Assembly (NCBI RefSeq): GCF_009695875.1
Contig: NZ_VUNC01000002.1
Location: 394,979 to 458,978 of the forward strand
DNA: 64,000 bases
Direction of reading: 5' to 3'
Source: Olsenella porci
Lineage (GTDB): Bacteria > Actinomycetota > Coriobacteriia > Coriobacteriales > Atopobiaceae
Below, piece by piece: positions 60,675 to 64,000 of this stretch. The translations under genes and the position numbers were made by a program. Within the stretch, counting starts at the first letter, position 1, and the number at the start of each line of letters is the position of its first letter. The notes under the pieces were generated by a model, which saw only the letters and a list, made by a program, of their open reading frames with translations, was not told the origin of the DNA and did no database searches.

Positions 60675-62493
60675 CCAGGTCCACCCCCCTCGCCTGCATC
60701 CGGTACAGTTTGGCATAGGCGGGGCAGTCCGCCATCAGCCGGTCGTGCGTGCCAAAGTCCGCCGTGCCGTCGTGCAGGCACAGCACGCCGTCAGCCTGCG
60801 GAAAGTGCAGCAGCCTGTGGGAGATGACCACCACGACGATGCCGCGGCTGCGCGCGATGGCAGCGAGGTTGCACACGGCCTGCGCCTCGGTCGCCATGTC
60901 CACGCTGGCGAAGGGGTCGTCCAGCACCACGAGCGGGCGGGCAAAGTGGTAGGTCCGCGCCAGTGCCAGACGCGCGCGCTGCCCACCCGAGAGCGCAGCT
61001 CCGCCCTCGCCCACGCGGGTGTCGCAGCCGTCGGGCATGGCGTCGACCTCGCGGAGCAGGCAGGCGGCCTCAAGGTCGGGGCGCGGGTCACCGTCATCGC
61101 CCAGCAGGACGTTGTCGGCCACGGTCGCGTCGATGAGCTGTGGGTCATGGCCCAGCCGGCACGCGACGGGGCGGCGCGCGAGCACGAGGTCGCGCACCTC
61201 TCGCCCGCCCAGGGTGACCGAACCCGAGGTCGCCGCAAGCTCGCCGCAGAGCAGCCGCCCGAGCGTGGACTTGCCACTCGCGACCTCGCCCGTGACGGCG
61301 ATGACCTGGCCCGGCCTCGCGCTGAGCGAGACGTGCGAGAGGAGCGGTCCCTCCCCGGGGAAGGCGAACCCCAGGTCGGTCGCGCGGAGCTCGCCAGGAG
61401 CGACGGGACGTCCACCGTCGGGGGTCGCCGCCTCACCCATGTAGGGGCGAATCCTCTCCCACGACACCTGCGCGCGCTGCACGGAGTTAAAGAGCTTGCC
61501 GGCGTGCGACGACTTCACCGCAAGCCTGCCGAACACGGAGAAGTACGTGGTGAACGCAGCGATGTCCCACGCCGCCCAGCCGGAGCCCATTACGTCGCGG
61601 GCGCCCAGCACGATCACGATGCCGGCTCCCAGGAGCGATATGGCCTGGTAAATAGGCATGAGCGCCGTTGACAGCACGTTGGCGCGGGTCTCCTTGCGCT
61701 CGTAGTCGGCCAAACGGCGCTCAAAGGACTCGTCGCGCACGCGCTCCAGGCCAAAGGCCCGGTAGGTGGTCGCGCCCTCCACGCGGTCGAGCGCCTCCGA
61801 GGCCATCGCCGAGACGCTCTCCTTCGCCGCCGCCGTCGCTTGGGTGACCGGGCGGCGCATGCGGGAGGCGAGCACGTACGAGACGGGCGGGAACAGCAGC
61901 GCCAGGAGCGTCAGGCGCCAGTCGTACGCGAGCATCGTGACCAGGTAGGCGACCATAACGACGCCAGTGTCAAAGATCTCGGTCGTGAACTTGCGCACGC
62001 CCTCCACGCAGTCGTCCACGTCGGAGAGGGCCTTGGTCATCAGGCTGCCGGCACCCTCCTCCTCGAGCGCCTCCTCGCTGGTGACCAGCAGGTTCTGGTA
62101 AAGGCGGCGCTTCATGCGACGGTTGACGTTGTTGGCGAACTTGCGCACGTAAAGCCGCTTGAGGAAGCGCATCAGCTGCACCCCCGCGATGGCGGCAACA
62201 TAGCAGCAGGCGAGCGGGGCCATCGTCTGGGGCGCAAGGTGGCCGGCGAGGATGTCGGCAAGGCGCTGGGCCAGGAGTCCCTCGAGCCACGGGCCGGCGA
62301 CCATGCCCACGTTGTACGCGATTCCCGTGACGGAGACCACCACGAGCGTCCGCCACTCGCGGCGGACGAAGGGGGCGAGACGGGGCGCGGCCTTGCTCGA
62401 ACCCGATGCGGTTGGCTTGGACTCTGCCGTGGCGAGCTCCTCTCCCCCACGCTCAACGCATGCCACGGGGTGGATGATACGCCTCCGTACCAT
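60655..62493 (-). CDS. ABC exporter half-transporter, degenerate-site subunit (second pair)
   Basis: A 612-residue exporter half. The membrane domain spans about 45-340. The ATPase domain has an unusual but valid Walker A TGEVASGKST, signature LSGGQRARLALART, and Walker B VVLDDPFASVD with Asp in place of catalytic Glu. The switch His is kept (ISHRLLHF), unlike the first pair. The start is uncertain: no good site precedes ATG 62493, and the strongest GGGGGAGAGGAG lies inside the frame without a start codon after it. It faces the methyltransferase pseudogene across a gap with TTGGTAA-N8-TTACCA. Confidence 0.85.
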   Translation of the reverse strand: MVRRRIIHPVACVERGGEELATAESKPTASGSSKAAPRLAPFVRREWRTLVVVSVTGIAYNVGMVAGPWLEGLLAQRLADILAGHLAPQTMAPLACCYVAAIAGVQLMRFLKRLYVRKFANNVNRRMKRRLYQNLLVTSEEALEEEGAGSLMTKALSDVDDCVEGVRKFTTEIFDTGVVMVAYLVTMLAYDWRLTLLALLFPPVSYVLASRMRRPVTQATAAAKESVSAMASEALDRVEGATTYRAFGLERVRDESFERRLADYERKETRANVLSTALMPIYQAISLLGAGIVIVLGARDVMGSGWAAWDIAAFTTYFSVFGRLAVKSSHAGKLFNSVQRAQVSWERIRPYMGEAATPDGGRPVAPGELRATDLGFAFPGEGPLLSHVSLSARPGQVIAVTGEVASGKSTLGRLLCGELAATSGSVTLGGREVRDLVLARRPVACRLGHDPQLIDATVADNVLLGDDGDPRPDLEAACLLREVDAMPDGCDTRVGEGGAALSGGQRARLALARTYHFARPLVVLDDPFASVDMATEAQAVCNLAAIARSRGIVVVVISHRLLHFPQADGVLCLHDGTADFGTHDRLMADCPAYAKLYRMQARGVDLDASAQR

Positions 62494-62611
62494 TGCTGTC
62501 AGCAGGGGACAGAGACGGGCTTGCATGGTGGAGTTGGCACGATTGTCCCTGGGTAGAAGTTGTTGGTAACGAGTCTTTTACCAGCCAATACGCGAACGCG
62601 TTGTGAGTGGC

Positions 62612-62825
62612 ATGGCCGAGAGGCGCTATCAGGATTTGAACACCGAGACGATCGACCGCTGGGCCGCGGAGGGATGGCAGTGGGGACGCCCGTCGACCAC
62701 GGCACCTTCCTCCGCGCGCTTGCCGGGGACTGGCGGATCGTTCTCGCACCGCGCCAGCCGGTGCCGCGCTCGTGGTTCCCACCGCTGGATGGCGCCCGCG
62801 TCCTGGGGCCCGTCGCCGGCGGGGG
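62612..62825 (+). pseudogene. Class I SAM methyltransferase, frameshifted and truncated
   Basis: The frame starting at ATG 62612 (MAERRYQDLNTETIDRWAAE) reads correctly to about 62690. One base is then missing near 62688-62692 and the family sequence continues in another frame (VDHGTFLRALAGDWRIVL, then WFPPLDGARVLGPVAGGG). This is the N-terminus of a common methyltransferase family up to its SAM-binding glycine loop. After GGCGGGGGG the homology stops at the mobile element. The gene is dead twice over: frameshift and interruption. Confidence 0.75.
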
Positions 62826-63889
62826 GTGTTCCCATAGTTTTGTCAAGTCGGGTTTGAGCGGCCGACAGCGCTCTTCGGCGTCGGCCCGGAACTTTCCGAA
62901 GCGGCCCACAGGCCCTGCCGCCATCGGCCTCCGGCCCACGGGGCTCGCGCCGGATCGCCTCCTCATGTCGGCTAGGCCCGCAGGAGCCCCGGGTCGTATG
63001 GCACCCTGTCCCTCATGACGGCGAAGATCACCTTGAGCCTCTTCCTGGCCACCGCCTTGAGCGCGGCCTTGTAGGGCATCCCCCGGCCCCTGCAGCGGTC
63101 GAAGCAGTCGCGGAAGTAGCCAGACGACCTCGAGAGGCACGAGCAGCTGAATATCAGCAGGTTCTTGAGCTGCCTGTTGCCCTGCGGGGTGGCGGCGACG
63201 GAGCTTATCGAGGTCCCCGACTGCCGGTTCCTGGGCGCGAGCCCGCAGTAGCTCGCCAGGTGGTCGTGGTCGGCGAAGTCCTCGATGGCGACGTCGAGCA
63301 CGAGCTGGGCCGCGGTCCTGGGACCCACCCCGGGCACGGTGAGCAGGCACCGGTAGGTCTCGTCCCCCCGGACCACGTCGCCTATGAGCCCGGCGAGCCG
63401 CTCGACCTCCTCGGTGTCCTCCCGGATCCTCCTGGCGATGATGGGGACGACCACCGCCTCGGTCGGCCTGGTGGAGCCGCCCACGGAGTCCCACAGGGCT
63501 TCGGCCCGTCCGGCGGGCGCCCCCTTCGCGGCGCCCCGGTAGCGCCTCCTGCCGGCGTCGCGGATGTTCCACGGCCCCCCGAGACGCTCCAGCGCCGCGA
63601 GGCACCACGCCTCCTCGGGCCTCATCGCCGCCTCGAAGGCGGGGCATGACTCGAGCATGAGGGCCCTGAGCCTGTTCACCTGGTGCGTCCGGTCCTCGGG
63701 CAGGTCGGCGCGCTGCGCCTCCAGCCTCCTGGCGCCCTCCAGCTCGTCCTCCTCGGGGACCGGCCTCAGGCACGAGGGCATCCCGAGCGCGGTCCTCGCG
63801 ATCACCTCGGCGTCCCGCTCGTCCGTCTTGGCGTCCCCGGGGAAGAGCTTCGAGGCGTTGTGCACGGCGATGCTGATAGCGCTAGCTTA
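62826..63889 (-). mobile_element. Truncated IS110-family insertion element
   Basis: Inserted in the SAM-loop codons of the methyltransferase gene. It contains the transposase remnant 62972-63886 and about 146 bp of non-coding sequence after its stop (62826-62971), the side that carries the bridge RNA in IS1111-type members. The upstream side is cut off at a TAA (63887-63889), so the element lacks its left part and is probably inactive. Confidence 0.7.
62972..63886 (-). pseudogene. IS110-type transposase lacking its N-terminus
   Basis: About 300 residues of a transposase normally near 400. The third DEDD acidic residue region KTDERDAEVIART is present close to the cut end. The C-terminal Transposase_20 domain is intact (LLTVPGVGPRTAAQLV, then LASYCGLAPRNRQSG). 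The N-terminal RuvC-like beginning with the first catalytic Asp is missing. The frame opens right after a TAA at 63887-63889, and GTG 63865 is the first possible start. It is inactive by family standards. Confidence 0.8.
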
Positions 63890-63890
63890 G

Positions 63891-63977
63891 GTTTCACCAG
63901 ATTGACCAACACGCGCCCCAATCCGACCAGCGCGAATGCGCCAGCCAAACCAGCGTAGTTTCACCACTTTCACCAAC
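63891..63977. repeat. Pair of 20-bp direct repeats at the right edge
   Basis: GTTTCACCAGATTGACCAAC (63891-63910) and GTTTCACCACTTTCACCAAC (63958-63977) match at 17 of 20 positions, 67 bp apart. They begin immediately beyond the truncated transposase and may belong to another element or an operator outside the window. Confidence 0.55.
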
Positions 63978-64000
63978 TAGGCTCAGCCCCGAACCGACGA

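Noticed and set aside
62499..63773. 425-codon minus-strand frame overlapping the transposase
   Set aside because: Out-of-frame shadow of the IS110-type transposase, rich in Gly/Arg, without domain similarity.

Overview
The window is high-GC, densely coded DNA with clear Shine-Dalgarno sites before most genes. Taken together, the gene families suggest a host-associated, fermentative Coriobacteriia actinobacterium, probably of the Olsenella/Atopobium group. These include class C sortases with LPxTG pilins, a water-forming NADH oxidase, a PPi-type phosphofructokinase, HypA/HypB with an Fe-S flavoprotein, a BspA-like LRR protein and heterodimeric ABC exporters. The taxon is inferred from gene content, not from a marker gene.

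Layout. 1-2448 is the 5' part of a class I ribonucleotide reductase large subunit with two NrdR-like boxes upstream. 2770-4731 holds a tRNA-binding-domain protein and O-acetylhomoserine sulfhydrylase. 5324-9240 is a tight hypB / GltD-like Fe-S flavoprotein / hypA operon. 9903-14051 is a MarR regulator with operators and a heterodimeric ABC exporter. 14261-15613 is NADH oxidase, followed by a scrap of a P-type ATPase. 15974-24141 holds an LRR surface protein, a membrane-anchored DUF6591-like protein, a zinc-ribbon protein, an SPFH-SHOCT protein, and a Ser/Thr kinase with an HTH partner. 25209-31421 is a three-gene pilus or adhesin operon (thioester tip protein and two pilins) with no sortase of its own. 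31704-35178 encodes a metallophosphoesterase, a cytoplasmic BMP-like protein and a GNAT acetyltransferase whose leader looks like an attenuator. 35793-36767 is a LytTR/DUF3021 pair, followed by a flavodoxin-fold reductase, YaaA, a small unknown protein, phosphofructokinase and a Cys-rich small protein. 41490-45919 has an LPQTS surface protein, DegV, MarR and Hsp20. 46071-50882 is a second pilus locus (VWA tip, LPTTG backbone, class C sortase). Methionine aminopeptidase and another class C sortase follow. 54423-58712 has a winged-helix protein with an RGG tail, a BFD-DUF1653 fusion, a nuclease-like protein and a membrane protein. 58932-62493 is a second ABC exporter pair. The right end is a wrecked methyltransferase gene cut by a decayed IS110-type element.

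Between the genes the window carries two kinds of repeat that no ordinary gene explains. Family A is a ~28-bp half-site arranged convergently, usually as two nested inverted pairs, at eight loci. Within several loci the partner halves share locus-specific core variants. Family B is a ~525-bp composite non-coding module with large palindromes, present in two diverged, colinear copies (17521-18050 and 24340-24865). These, the ~130-nt leader RNA ahead of the GNAT gene and the RGG-tailed DNA-binding protein are the best candidates for undescribed biology.

How the genes work together: the surface loci supply pilins and sortases that covalently assemble adhesins. Separate transcription units deal with redox metabolism (NADH oxidase, HypAB flavoprotein), export (two heterodimeric ABC pairs, one MarR-controlled) and stress (Hsp20 under a HAIR-like operator, YaaA, NrdR control of nucleotide reduction).
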